Virus record (IMG/VR): IMGVR_UViG_3300020129_000286
Location: 1 to 20,464 of that record
Direction: 5' to 3' (one strand)
DNA from: a virus
DNA length: 20,464 nucleotides
The translations under genes and the position numbers were made by a program. Shown here piece by piece: positions 1 to 7,066 of the stretch (within the stretch, counting starts at the first letter, position 1; the number at the start of each line of letters is the position of its first letter). Below the pieces are notes generated by a model. That model was not told the origin of the DNA and ran no database searches. It was given only the letters and a program-made list of their open reading frames with translations.

Positions 1-2
1 AA

Positions 3-41
3 TATGGGGGGAGTAAGACTAAAACTAAGTCGAGTAAATGA
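3..41 (+). CDS. possible C-terminal tail of an upstream gene (partial)
   Basis: The third frame is open from the window edge to a TGA at 39-41 and would encode a short tail rich in Gly, Ser and Lys (YGGSKTKTKSSK). That TGA overlaps an ATG at 38 in the ATGA arrangement common elsewhere in this window. This is the only support. The stretch is AT-richer than the genes downstream, and only twelve codons are visible, so it may simply be non-coding leader sequence. Confidence 0.25.
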   Translation, partial: YGGSKTKTKSSK

Positions 42-114
42 TCAAGGAGCAAATACCGGCTATGCCAGTGGTGTGCGACAATGGTAGGAGCACTGTCAGA
101 CCGGCGAGGAAATC

Positions 115-124
115 AAGGAGAGAG
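115..124 (+). promoter_or_regulatory. strong ribosome binding site before the GTG at 131
   Basis: The purine run AAGGAGAGAG lies six bases before the GTG at 131. It is the best Shine-Dalgarno match in the first 350 bases and is the reason for placing the first gene's start at 131 and not at the ATG at 38. Confidence 0.55.
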
Positions 125-130
125 AATCAA

Positions 131-346
131 GTGGCATTTGAGAACAAGGTAATTCTCCGGGTGACCGTCCGGCACGATGAGCACCGAGTTCGCGCGGTCT
201 GCTCGTGCGGGGAGTTCATGTCACCGTGGGTAACCGCCGTAGTAAATCCGGATGACGACGGAGTGCCGCTCAGGGCGGGGTTCGAGCAGCGCGCGGTGCG
301 GGCCGGCGAGTGGCACATCAGGACGGTGGCGGGTGGTCATAAGTGA
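131..346 (+). CDS. small CxC-containing hypothetical protein
   Basis: This 71-residue protein has no family I recognise. It contains a CSCGEF motif near residues 24-29, which could be half of a metal site, followed by an acidic Asp-Asp-Asp turn. The GTG start at 131 is chosen because a strong ribosome binding site precedes it. The same frame is open back to an ATG at 38, giving 102 residues, but codons 38-130 have about half G/C at third positions, unlike the genes that follow. Its stop overlaps the GTG start of the helicase by four bases, so the two are probably translationally coupled. Confidence 0.6.
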   Translation: MAFENKVILRVTVRHDEHRVRAVCSCGEFMSPWVTAVVNPDDDGVPLRAGFEQRAVRAGEWHIRTVAGGHK

Positions 347-2001
347 CCCCGTTCATCACGGCGGGGCCACCTCGATTCCTGCACCAGAAGCGCGGCCTAC
401 AGGCCCTCATCCGGACCCAGGGCGTCTGCGCGCTGCTGTTCGATCCGGGCCTGGGCAAGACGGCCACGGTGCTCGACTACGCAGCCCTGCTGGCGCTCAA
501 GAGTCCAGCCCCTGAGGTCAGGGTGCTGGTCGTCTGCCCCCTGGTCGCGGTGGACACCTGGGTCCTGCAGGCCGAGATCTTCACCAGCCCGCAGGTCAAC
601 GTCTGGGCAGAGGCGCTGGGTGGTGGGCTGCTGCAACGGGCCGAGGCACTCGCGGCACGCGGCGGGAATCCGTACCCGCACCCGTTCGGCTGGCGGAAGG
701 GCGACCCGCCGCCCAAGCGGAGGCTGGGCCACCCTCGTGCCTTGCACTTCGAGAAGAGCTGGGCGTTCTTCTCGCGGCGGGACGGCCAGGTCGGGGCGGT
801 CACCTCGTCGGAGGGACCGGACGGGCTCGGGGTCAACAAGCCGCGGCTGGTCATCGAGGTGATCAACATCGACACCCTGGCCAGCCGCGCCACGGTGGGC
901 GCCAAGACGATGGCCGACGTGATGGTGGACGCGATCCAGCGGTACGCGCCGGACCTGGTGGTGGTCGACGAGAGCCACAAGATCAAGGGCGCGCAGGCCA
1001 ACGCCTCTCGATTGCTCGGTCGGGTGAGCAAGTACGTCCGCCGGCGGGTGATCCTGACCGGCACGGTGATGCCGCACTCACCGCTCGACGTGTTCGGCCA
1101 GTGGCGGTTCCTCCAGCCCTACGCCTTCGGTGAGCTGCAGCCGGACGGCTCGACCCGGCAGGCCACCATCACCGGGTTCCGCACGCGGTACGCGGAGCTG
1201 GGCGGCTGGATGGGCAAGGAGGTGGTCAGCTTCAAGCGGCTCGACGAGATGCAGATGATCATGGCCAAGAACGCGGTCGTGGCTCGCAAGGCGGAGGCCC
1301 TCGACCTGCCGCCGACCACCGACGTGACGATCCCGGTGACCCTCTCGGCCGCAGAGAAACGGGCATATTCGGACATGAAGGATCAGCTGGCCACCCAGCT
1401 CTCGTCGGGCGCGCTGGCCAGTGTGCCGAACCGGCTGGCCCAGTTGCTCCGCCTCCGGCAGATCACCGCAGGCCACCTGCCGGACGACAACGGCGTGATC
1501 AACGTGGTCGGCAACAGCAAGGTCAACACGATCCGGTCCCTCGTCCAGGACACCCTCGCGGGCGAGCACCGGATCGTGGTGTTCGCCTACTTCACCATCG
1601 AGATCGCCATGCTCAAGCAGGCTCTCAAGGCGGGGCCGGGCGACCAGCCGACCGAGGTGATGGTGATCGAGGGCGGCACCAGCAACGACGACCGGCAGCG
1701 GATGCGCCGCCGCTTCGGCTCGGACGACCCGGCGCGGATGGTGCTGATCGCGCAGATCAAGACGATGAGCCTGGCGGTCAACGAGCTGATCACCAGCAAC
1801 CACGCGATCTTCGCGTCGATGTCGCAGCAGCGGGACGACTGGGTCCAGGCCCGCGACCGGCTCGACCGGATCGGCCAGACCCGGCCGGTGACCTACTGGT
1901 ACGCGCTCGCGCCCGGCACCGTCGACGAGGTGATTTTGAAGAGCCATCGGGAGAGGACATCACTGGAGGACGCGATGCTCCGCCATATTCAGAACGATTG
2001 A
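343..2001 (+). CDS. SNF2-like DNA helicase/ATPase
   Basis: This 552-residue superfamily 2 helicase should use ATP to translocate on or remodel DNA during phage replication or recombination. Visible motifs in order are Walker A DPGLGKT (residues 34-40), motif Ia-like LVVCPLVAVDTW (62-73), the DEAH-type box DESH (209-212), motif III LTGT (238-241), and a SNF2-type motif VI with RDRLDRIGQ near residue 505. The last is typical of the Rad54/SNF2 group found in phages. An insertion of about 80 residues (roughly 85-165), rich in Gly, Pro and Arg, separates motif Ia from the next conserved segment. The GTG start overlaps the upstream stop (GTGA). The next gene begins after a short gap containing AGGAGAGAG. 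Confidence 0.92.
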   Translation: MTPFITAGPPRFLHQKRGLQALIRTQGVCALLFDPGLGKTATVLDYAALLALKSPAPEVRVLVVCPLVAVDTWVLQAEIFTSPQVNVWAEALGGGLLQRAEALAARGGNPYPHPFGWRKGDPPPKRRLGHPRALHFEKSWAFFSRRDGQVGAVTSSEGPDGLGVNKPRLVIEVINIDTLASRATVGAKTMADVMVDAIQRYAPDLVVVDESHKIKGAQANASRLLGRVSKYVRRRVILTGTVMPHSPLDVFGQWRFLQPYAFGELQPDGSTRQATITGFRTRYAELGGWMGKEVVSFKRLDEMQMIMAKNAVVARKAEALDLPPTTDVTIPVTLSAAEKRAYSDMKDQLATQLSSGALASVPNRLAQLLRLRQITAGHLPDDNGVINVVGNSKVNTIRSLVQDTLAGEHRIVVFAYFTIEIAMLKQALKAGPGDQPTEVMVIEGGTSNDDRQRMRRRFGSDDPARMVLIAQIKTMSLAVNELITSNHAIFASMSQQRDDWVQARDRLDRIGQTRPVTYWYALAPGTVDEVILKSHRERTSLEDAMLRHIQND

Positions 2002-2011
2002 GGAGAGAGCG

Positions 2012-2332
2012 ATGAAGAACACCACGAACTACGAGCCCAGCGCGTGGATGCGGGAGACGGTGGCCGCGCGGCTGAACCAGATGCCGGCGATCAAGCGGGC
2101 CGCGGTGCACTACGAGATCGTCATGTTGATGCTGACCGAGCCACCCGAGGACGCCACTAAGGAAGAGCGCGACCGGTGGGAGACGCAGTGCGACCGCTGC
2201 GGCAAGCAGTGCGAGCCCGGCCAGGACTTCCACACCGGCAGCCTGACGCCGAACGAGTTCGGTGGCCGGATTGCCATCACCTTCGGCCTGTGCGATGCCT
2301 GCAAGGTGCTCGAGGTGGGTGCCGGTGAGTGA
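2012..2332 (+). CDS. zinc-knuckle hypothetical protein
   Basis: This 106-residue protein is not a family I can name. Its N-terminal half is predicted helical and charged. The C-terminal half carries CDRCGKQC followed about 30 residues later by CDAC, a layout expected for a zinc ribbon. Such small zinc-binding proteins are frequent accessory proteins in actinophage replication regions. The ATG at 2012 follows an AGGAGAGAG ribosome binding site. Its end overlaps the nuclease gene by eight bases, which suggests coupled expression with the helicase and nuclease on either side. The function is unknown. Confidence 0.8.
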   Translation: MKNTTNYEPSAWMRETVAARLNQMPAIKRAAVHYEIVMLMLTEPPEDATKEERDRWETQCDRCGKQCEPGQDFHTGSLTPNEFGGRIAITFGLCDACKVLEVGAGE

Positions 2333-3512
2333 GCAGGTGTGGGCCAGCTACAGCCAGCTGACCAGCCACAGGACCTGTCCACAGAAGTGGATGTACGGCT
2401 ACGAGCGGCGGCTGGAGAAGGTCGACCCGGAGGACATCGCGGTCGAGCGCGACTTCGGCTCGTGGTGGCAGCTGCTGCGGGCGGTCGACTCGATCGAGCG
2501 CGGCCGGAAGCTGGACAGCCTCAAGTGGCTGCCGACCGAACTGACCGCGACGGACGGCGTGTCGATGATCGCGCACACGGCCAGGTGCGACGAGGTGTTC
2601 GCGATGGCCAACGACTGGTGGCGACAGCAGACACCGCACACCTGGGAGACCTGGGCCGAGCGGCTGGGCGAGGCGATGCCCGACCGGCTGGCCGCCCTCG
2701 ATCAGCGGTGGCGGGACCAGTGGGCCACCGAGATCGAGACCGAGCGCCCGCTGGCCGTCGAGCTGGGCTGGGGCCGGAACCTGCCGACCATGCCCGGCCC
2801 CGACAACACGTCGGTCGATCCCAACTGCCGGCTGGTGGGCTACGTCGACGAGGTGTACGAGGACACGAAGCGGCACCTCGTGGTGGTCCGGGACAACAAG
2901 ACCAGCAAGGGCCTGGGCACCCAGTCGGTGGCCGACGACATGATGGACAGCCAGCTCCAGTTCTATGCCTGGGGCGCGAGCCCGACGGTCACCTCGTGGG
3001 GCGTGGGACCGATCCGGGCCACCGCCTACGACCGGATCAAGACGACTAAGCCCAAGACCCCGGTGGTCACGCAGGCCGGCTCCCTCGGCAAGTCCGTCAC
3101 CGACTTCGACCTGGCCACCTACGTCGAGTGGTCGCGCGGCACGGACGGCAACGGCGTCTCGTATCCGGGCCGGTTCAAGGACGGCTCGGGTGCCGGGCGG
3201 TACGTGGCCGAGCCCGCGGTGATCGAGCGGCTCAGCTCACCCTCGTCTGTGTCGGCCTGGTACCAGCGCACCCTCACCCCGCTGAACAACAACCTGATCA
3301 AGGTTCATCTGCGGGCCGCGGTCGACTCGGCCGTCGACCTGCGCCAGTCACGCGCGAGAGTCGCCTTCGCCAACGAGGCGGCGCGGAACCTGACCTCCGG
3401 CTGCCGCTGGTGCGACTTTGCCGGGCTGTGCCGGGCTGAGATGGTGGGTGGCCCTGACGGCGAGTACGAGCTGAGCGACTACCGCCTTCGAGTGCGTCCA
3501 GCCCGCCAGTAA
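2325..3512 (+). CDS. Cas4/RecB-like PD-(D/E)XK nuclease with Fe-S cysteines
   Basis: This 395-residue protein resembles the PD-(D/E)XK (PDDEXK_1) exonucleases of the Cas4/AddB/RecB group, which process DNA ends. The catalytic core is visible as GYVDEVY, then VVVRDNKTS (the D-x-K motif), then QLQFYAW, which matches the QxxxY helix. One cysteine lies at residue 18 (TCPQKW) and three near the C-terminus at 360, 363 and 369 (CRWCDFAGLC). This is the split four-cysteine pattern that binds a 4Fe-4S cluster in AddB and Cas4. The GTG at 2325 is chosen because it overlaps the preceding stop and places the conserved Tyr-Ser start of the domain near the N-terminus. The frame is open further back to 2262, inside the upstream gene. 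It probably supplies end resection for the Sak4/DUF669 pair downstream. Confidence 0.9.
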   Translation: MSEQVWASYSQLTSHRTCPQKWMYGYERRLEKVDPEDIAVERDFGSWWQLLRAVDSIERGRKLDSLKWLPTELTATDGVSMIAHTARCDEVFAMANDWWRQQTPHTWETWAERLGEAMPDRLAALDQRWRDQWATEIETERPLAVELGWGRNLPTMPGPDNTSVDPNCRLVGYVDEVYEDTKRHLVVVRDNKTSKGLGTQSVADDMMDSQLQFYAWGASPTVTSWGVGPIRATAYDRIKTTKPKTPVVTQAGSLGKSVTDFDLATYVEWSRGTDGNGVSYPGRFKDGSGAGRYVAEPAVIERLSSPSSVSAWYQRTLTPLNNNLIKVHLRAAVDSAVDLRQSRARVAFANEAARNLTSGCRWCDFAGLCRAEMVGGPDGEYELSDYRLRVRPARQ

Positions 3513-3514
3513 TT

Positions 3515-3529
3515 TCAAGTCCGACTTGA
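3515..3529. promoter_or_regulatory. perfect 15-bp palindrome, operator candidate
   Basis: TCAAGTCCGACTTGA has two perfect 7-base arms around a single central C. It lies just after the nuclease stop and about 30 bases upstream of the candidate -10 element at 3559. The length and symmetry fit a dimeric helix-turn-helix repressor site. As RNA it could also form a weak hairpin (6-bp AT-rich stem, CCG loop) followed by TATTT, so a weak terminator is the alternative. Confidence 0.5.
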
Positions 3530-3555
3530 TATTTCGAGCGGGCAGGGCGGGGTTG

Positions 3556-3564
3556 TGGTACGCT
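3556..3564 (+). promoter_or_regulatory. candidate extended -10 promoter for the recombination operon
   Basis: TGGTACGCT matches the extended -10 form TGN-TANNNT used by actinobacterial SigA-type factors. No good -35 hexamer lies at the expected spacing, which fits an extended -10 promoter. Transcription would begin near 3571, about 50 bases before the ATG at 3622. This is a motif-based guess, supported mainly by its position in the only gap between two gene blocks. Confidence 0.4.
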
Positions 3565-3576
3565 GGTATGAGTCGT

Positions 3577-3605
3577 GGTCGGACGGACTCACCGTCCCCG
3601 CGACC
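3577..3605 (+). promoter_or_regulatory. leader hairpin upstream of the 3622 start
   Basis: GGACGG (3581-3586) pairs perfectly with CCGTCC (3592-3597) around an ACTCA loop. Below it, GGTC (3577-3580) pairs with GACC (3602-3605) across a four-base bulge. The structure ends a few bases before the GAGAAGGGGAG ribosome binding site, so it could affect translation initiation or mRNA stability. Confidence 0.4.
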
Positions 3606-3621
3606 GGAGAGAAGGGGAGCA

Positions 3622-3960
3622 ATGACCGAACGAGAACTGCCCGATGTGGTGGTGTTCGACAACATGTCCAGGCCGGTCCGGGTGTTGATCGCACACTCGC
3701 CCATCGCGGACAAGGTCAAGCTGTTCGACCGGGGCTCGATGATCGGCGCGGCCGGCATGGTGACCGAGGTGCAGCCACAGCTGTTGCCGCTGCACATGTG
3801 GTCGACCGGCGAGCAGGTGTTCTGGCAGTACCTCGCCAGCCTGGCCGGACAGGGCCAGGTCAATCTGTACGAACTGGCCAACTACTTCAGAGGATCCGGA
3901 CAGATCGTGGCGATCCGCGATGCCTTTGAGTCCACCTGCGGATTGGTGGACGCAGGGTGA
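3622..3960 (+). CDS. hypothetical protein, first gene of the recombination operon
   Basis: This 112-residue protein has no recognised family. It is a compact mixed alpha/beta sequence without cysteine clusters, signal peptide or membrane segment. The N-terminal region reads as strands (DVVVFDN, VRVLIAH), and the C-terminal region as helices. The ATG at 3622 is preceded by GAGAAGGGGAG at ideal spacing. The frame is open further back to 3526, but that extension would cross the promoter candidate and leader hairpin. Its stop overlaps the GTG of the Sak4-like gene by four bases, so it may work with that ATPase, but nothing in the sequence shows how. Confidence 0.75.
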   Translation: MTERELPDVVVFDNMSRPVRVLIAHSPIADKVKLFDRGSMIGAAGMVTEVQPQLLPLHMWSTGEQVFWQYLASLAGQGQVNLYELANYFRGSGQIVAIRDAFESTCGLVDAG

Positions 3961-4835
3961 GCATCCCGATGATGGCCGGGCCGGACCTGGCGTTCGACGA
4001 GATGGGCGACGTGCCGGAGGACTGGGGCCGGTGGATGATCCACGGCCCGCAAGGCTCGGGCAAGACGACACTGGCCAGCACAATCGCTGAGCTGGGGATG
4101 ACGCTGTTCATCGACCTGACCGGCGAGAAGGGCATCCGCAGTTTCAGGGGCGCGCCGTTCGCCAAGAACATCAGGATCAGCCGACCGCAGTCGATCACCG
4201 CGCTCGACGACGTGTTCTGGTGGCTGGCCGCCGGCAACCACCCGTTCGCGGCGGTGGTCGTGGACAGCCTGACGGCGGTCCAGAAGATGACCACCCGCTA
4301 CCTGCTGGGCCACGACGAGACGGCGGTCCGGGAGATTCGGAAGGGCACCAGCCCGGCCGATGTGCGGACGTGGGGCCAGAGCCTGGACGTGATGGTCGAT
4401 ACCGCGACGTTCTGGTACGGCCTGGCGGACGGCAATCGGAAACGACCGATGCACGTCGTGATGACCGCCCAGACCAAGATCAGCGAGAACGAGGAGACGG
4501 GGAGCATCCAGCGCACACCGGATGTCCAGAAGGGAGCCCTATCAATCACTCTCGCCGCGCCGGACTACATCCTCTACACGGATGTGGAGGACAACCCGGA
4601 CGCGGTGGCAGACGACACGCTGCCGCCGATGAATCACATCGTGCGGTTCGGCGCCAACCCCGGCTACCGGACGAAGGCCCGGCTGCCGTACCACCTGCGG
4701 GGCAAGATCCCGCCGGTCCTCGGCCGTCAGCGGCCGACCAGCCTCAAAGATCTCAGCAAGGCGCTGGGCATCGGGGGAGTGCCCAAAGAGGCACCTGCCC
4801 CAGCTATCGAGAGCAAGAAGGAGAGTGACGCCTGA
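3957..4835 (+). CDS. Sak4-like RecA-fold ATPase (single-strand annealing/recombination)
   Basis: This 292-residue P-loop NTPase resembles the phage Sak4/AAA_24 group, RecA-related ATPases that support annealing or strand exchange together with an ssDNA-binding partner. Walker A is GPQGSGKT at residues 30-37. A Walker B-type strand, AAVVVDSLTA, lies near residues 97-106, and the MTAQTK segment near residue 168 matches the sensor-like position of RecA-fold proteins. There is no RecA C-terminal domain, which is normal for Sak4. The neighbouring DUF669 protein is the usual partner. The GTG start overlaps the upstream stop, and the stop (TGATG) overlaps the next start. Confidence 0.85.
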   Translation: MSIPMMAGPDLAFDEMGDVPEDWGRWMIHGPQGSGKTTLASTIAELGMTLFIDLTGEKGIRSFRGAPFAKNIRISRPQSITALDDVFWWLAAGNHPFAAVVVDSLTAVQKMTTRYLLGHDETAVREIRKGTSPADVRTWGQSLDVMVDTATFWYGLADGNRKRPMHVVMTAQTKISENEETGSIQRTPDVQKGALSITLAAPDYILYTDVEDNPDAVADDTLPPMNHIVRFGANPGYRTKARLPYHLRGKIPPVLGRQRPTSLKDLSKALGIGGVPKEAPAPAIESKKESDA

Positions 4836-5356
4836 TGCCATCATCCGATGACGTCGACATCGACCTGACCGGATTCAAGGAGAGAGTGGGCGGCCGGGTC
4901 AATCCCGGGCGGTATCGCGTGATCGTCGACGACGCGGAGAACGACGTGTCCAAGCAGGGAAACAACATGGTCAACCTGTGGCTCCGGGTGCTGGAGGGCG
5001 AGTACAAGGACGCGGTGATCATCGACCGGCTGGTGATGAGCGAGAAGTCGCTGTTTCGGGTGGTCGGGTTTCTCCAGGCGCTCGGCATTCCGACGCCCAA
5101 GAAGAAGTTCCGGCTCAACCTGACGATGTTCAAGGGCCGGGTGCTCGACGTGGACCTGGACGACGGCGAGCCGTACCTCGGCACCGTCAAGAGCGAGGTC
5201 CGCGGCTACATCAGGGTCGATCGCAAGGGCGGCGCGAACGCCGCGGCCGACCTGCCGACCGACCTCTCGGGGCTGGACGAGTTCGCCAAGGCGGAGTCGT
5301 CGACGGGCAGTGATGTGCCGGATGACGTCGACCTAGAGAACCTCGACCTCGGATAG
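4835..5356 (+). CDS. DUF669-like single-stranded DNA-binding protein
   Basis: This 173-residue protein fits the DUF669 group of phage ssDNA-binding proteins. The features I recognise are the N-terminal NPGRYRVIVDDAE strand, the GNNMVNLWLRVLEGEY segment and the FRVVGFLQALGIP helix followed by a basic KKKFR patch, all in the usual order. The C-terminus is strongly acidic and ends in LENLDLG, comparable to the acidic tip through which SSB proteins recruit partners. It starts by a one-base TGATG overlap with the Sak4-like gene, the typical pairing of the two families. It would coat ssDNA for replication and Sak4-driven annealing. The family assignment is from remembered pattern, not a search. Confidence 0.75.
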   Translation: MPSSDDVDIDLTGFKERVGGRVNPGRYRVIVDDAENDVSKQGNNMVNLWLRVLEGEYKDAVIIDRLVMSEKSLFRVVGFLQALGIPTPKKKFRLNLTMFKGRVLDVDLDDGEPYLGTVKSEVRGYIRVDRKGGANAAADLPTDLSGLDEFAKAESSTGSDVPDDVDLENLDLG

Positions 5357-5365
5357 GAGGACGCA

Positions 5366-5524
5366 ATGTCGTTGCGGGACAAGATGATCGGCCTGTCGGA
5401 TGAGCTGTGGGAACAGGCGAAGGCTGCGGCCGAGCGGCACAGCAACGTCGAGGCGTCGGTGAAGCGGGCGGTCTCCAACGACATCCGCGTCGCCCTCGGA
5501 ATGGACGCGCGGGAGAACGGGTAG
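5366..5524 (+). CDS. 52-residue small helical protein, possible ribbon-helix-helix type
   Basis: A short ORF with an excellent ribosome binding site (AGGAGG, six bases before the ATG) fills the gap between the ssDNA-binding gene and the VRR-NUC gene. Its stop abuts the next ATG directly (TAGATG). The product, beginning MSLRDKMIGLSDELWEQAK, has a short strand-like start, then a helix containing a run of alanines and a second basic helix (VEASVKRAVSNDIRVALG). This resembles the strand-helix-helix layout of Arc/CopG regulators. It could be a small DNA-binding regulator. The function is inferred from shape alone. Confidence 0.65.
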   Translation: MSLRDKMIGLSDELWEQAKAAAERHSNVEASVKRAVSNDIRVALGMDARENG

Positions 5525-5878
5525 ATGGCGCCGACCACCGAGGCCGGGTTGGTCCAGGCGATCGCGAAGGCGATCCACACGGCCTACCCGGATAGCTGGG
5601 CGTTCAAGGTGGTCGGCAGCCCGTACCAGGTGGCAGGCATCCCGGACTGCTTGTTCTGCATCCGGGGCCTGCTCATCGGGCTGGAAGTGAAGCACCGCAA
5701 ACCCGGGGAGAGCCGGGAGCACGCGCTGGCCAGGGCGACACCCCAACAGCTCGTACAGATCATGCGGATCAACCGCGCCGGCGGAGTGGCCGGCGTGGTG
5801 CTGTCCGTGCACGAGGCCCTCGAACTGATCGGGTCGGGGCTCACCGAGAGAGAGGAACGACAGCGGCATGGCACATGA
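5525..5878 (+). CDS. VRR-NUC domain nuclease
   Basis: This 117-residue protein matches the VRR-NUC branch of the PD-(D/E)XK nucleases, small stand-alone enzymes common in phages that cleave branched or structured DNA. The conserved run is visible: an early acidic helix, G-SPYQVAGIPDCLFC (GxPD motif, residues about 36-50), GLEVKH carrying the E-x-K catalytic pair (about 57-62), and TPQQ introducing the next helix (about 78-81). The likely role is Holliday-junction or branch resolution after Sak4-mediated annealing. It begins immediately after the small upstream gene and overlaps the DUF932 gene by 11 bases. Confidence 0.87.
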   Translation: MAPTTEAGLVQAIAKAIHTAYPDSWAFKVVGSPYQVAGIPDCLFCIRGLLIGLEVKHRKPGESREHALARATPQQLVQIMRINRAGGVAGVVLSVHEALELIGSGLTEREERQRHGT

Positions 5879-6872
5879 GATCACTGAGACGGACGGGGTT
5901 TTCAGCGTCCGGCAGGAGATGTGGCACGGGCTGGGCCTGGTGCTGACCGACTATCCGACGCGCGAGGCGGCGCAACAGCTGGTGCACGGCTGGGAGCCGG
6001 TCGCGGAGCCGATCTACCGCAAGCGCTACCACGAGGTGCCATTCGGCCCGCCTCGGGTGGAGTACGAGGAGATCAAGGGCAGCTACCTCAACGTCCGGTC
6101 GGACGACGACGAGCCGCTCGGCGTGGTGCCCTCGACCTTCGTGACGGTCACCAACGGCGAGATGTGGGACATCGCGGAGATCATCGAGGGCCAGGACAAG
6201 GGCTCGGTGCAGTACGAGACCGGCGGCAGCCTCAAGGGCGGCCGGAAGGTGTGGCTACTGCTCCGGCTGAAGGAGCCGCTGGTGGTCGCCGGCGACCCGC
6301 GAGGCGCGACGATCCCCTATTACTCGCTCCAGAACGCACACGACGCGAGTGGTTCGTTCCGGGGCCAGGCGACGATGACCCGGATCGTCTGCGCGAACAC
6401 CAGCCAGGCCGCGGACATCGAGTCGGAGGCCAGGGGAACGTCTTTCGAGTTCCATCACACCAAGAACATCGCGGTCCGGGTGCAGCAGGCCCGGGAGGCG
6501 CTGGCCGGCTGGCGCGTTGCCCTGCAAGCCTGGCAGGAGAAGAGCGAGGCGATGGCGCAGGAGTACGTCAGCCTCGATCAGCAGGCCCAGTTCATCCGCA
6601 AGTTCATCCCGATGCCGCCGCCGCACGCGACCAGCGACATCGTGGTGGCGAACGTCGAGACGGCCAGGCTCCAGCTCCGCTCGATCCTGGACGGCCCGAC
6701 CTGCGAGGGGATCAACCACTCGACCTACGGCCTGGTCCAGGCGTCGGTGGAGTACCTCAACCACGTGCGCCGCGCGACCAGCAACGAGAGCCGGTTCAAG
6801 CGCGCCTACCTCGACAAGAACGAGATCACCCGCGACGCGGTGCGGATCGCGCGAGAGGTTGTGCACGCATGA
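5868..6872 (+). CDS. DUF932 (phage/plasmid-like, TIGR03299) protein
   Basis: This 334-residue protein belongs to the DUF932 family, which is widespread in phages and plasmids but biochemically uncharacterised. Landmarks are the N-terminal QEMWHGLGLVL segment, the FVTVTNGEMW and GGRKVWLLLRL strands, the PYYSLQNAHDASGSFRG loop and the TRIVCANTSQAA motif near the middle. The C-terminal third is helical. The length is normal for the family. Family members often sit with recombination and replication genes, as here. The ATG at 5868 is preceded by GAGAGAGGAACG. The gene overlaps the VRR-NUC stop and is followed by an ATGA-coupled gene. Confidence 0.88.
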   Translation: MAHEITETDGVFSVRQEMWHGLGLVLTDYPTREAAQQLVHGWEPVAEPIYRKRYHEVPFGPPRVEYEEIKGSYLNVRSDDDEPLGVVPSTFVTVTNGEMWDIAEIIEGQDKGSVQYETGGSLKGGRKVWLLLRLKEPLVVAGDPRGATIPYYSLQNAHDASGSFRGQATMTRIVCANTSQAADIESEARGTSFEFHHTKNIAVRVQQAREALAGWRVALQAWQEKSEAMAQEYVSLDQQAQFIRKFIPMPPPHATSDIVVANVETARLQLRSILDGPTCEGINHSTYGLVQASVEYLNHVRRATSNESRFKRAYLDKNEITRDAVRIAREVVHA

Positions 6873-7066
6873 GCGAAGCAGCGGCAGAGGATCTCTCGAA
6901 GTTCAAGATCGACTCGCTGTGGGCGCACCCGGACGGTAAGCGGATCACCGTGTTTGCCGACGACACCTACGTCTGCCTCGGGTCGAACGGCAAGCGGAAG
7001 ACGACCAGCGCGACACCCGAAAAGCTGCGCGCCGGCTACGGCCGGTGGGTCCGGGTGAGCCAGTGA
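6869..7066 (+). CDS. 65-residue hypothetical protein
   Basis: This short protein begins MSEAAAEDLSKFKIDSL and has a basic centre (GSNGKRKTTSATPEKLRAG). I recognise no family. The WAHPDGKRITVFADDTYVC segment suggests two paired strands, so it may be a small beta-rich protein. The start is supported by the ATGA overlap with the DUF932 stop. Its own stop lies inside the GTGA start of the SWIM gene, placing it in an unbroken coupled chain. The same frame is open across the DUF932 gene, but codon use and the overlap support the short form. Confidence 0.7.
   Translation: MSEAAAEDLSKFKIDSLWAHPDGKRITVFADDTYVCLGSNGKRKTTSATPEKLRAGYGRWVRVSQ

Noticed and set aside
1078-1947. Long minus-strand frame opposite the helicase
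   Set aside because: No recognisable domain and no start signal. It lies wholly inside the helicase gene with its conserved motifs.
3515-3535. Palindrome read as a factor-independent terminator
   Set aside because: The RNA stem would be only six AT-rich pairs with a three-base loop, too weak for a GC-rich genome. An operator is the better reading, though not excluded as a terminator.
5921-7066. A 381-codon plus-strand frame overlapping the DUF932 gene
   Set aside because: Only the final 65 codons (6869-7066) look like protein. The rest is a Gly/Arg/Ala-rich shadow of DUF932.
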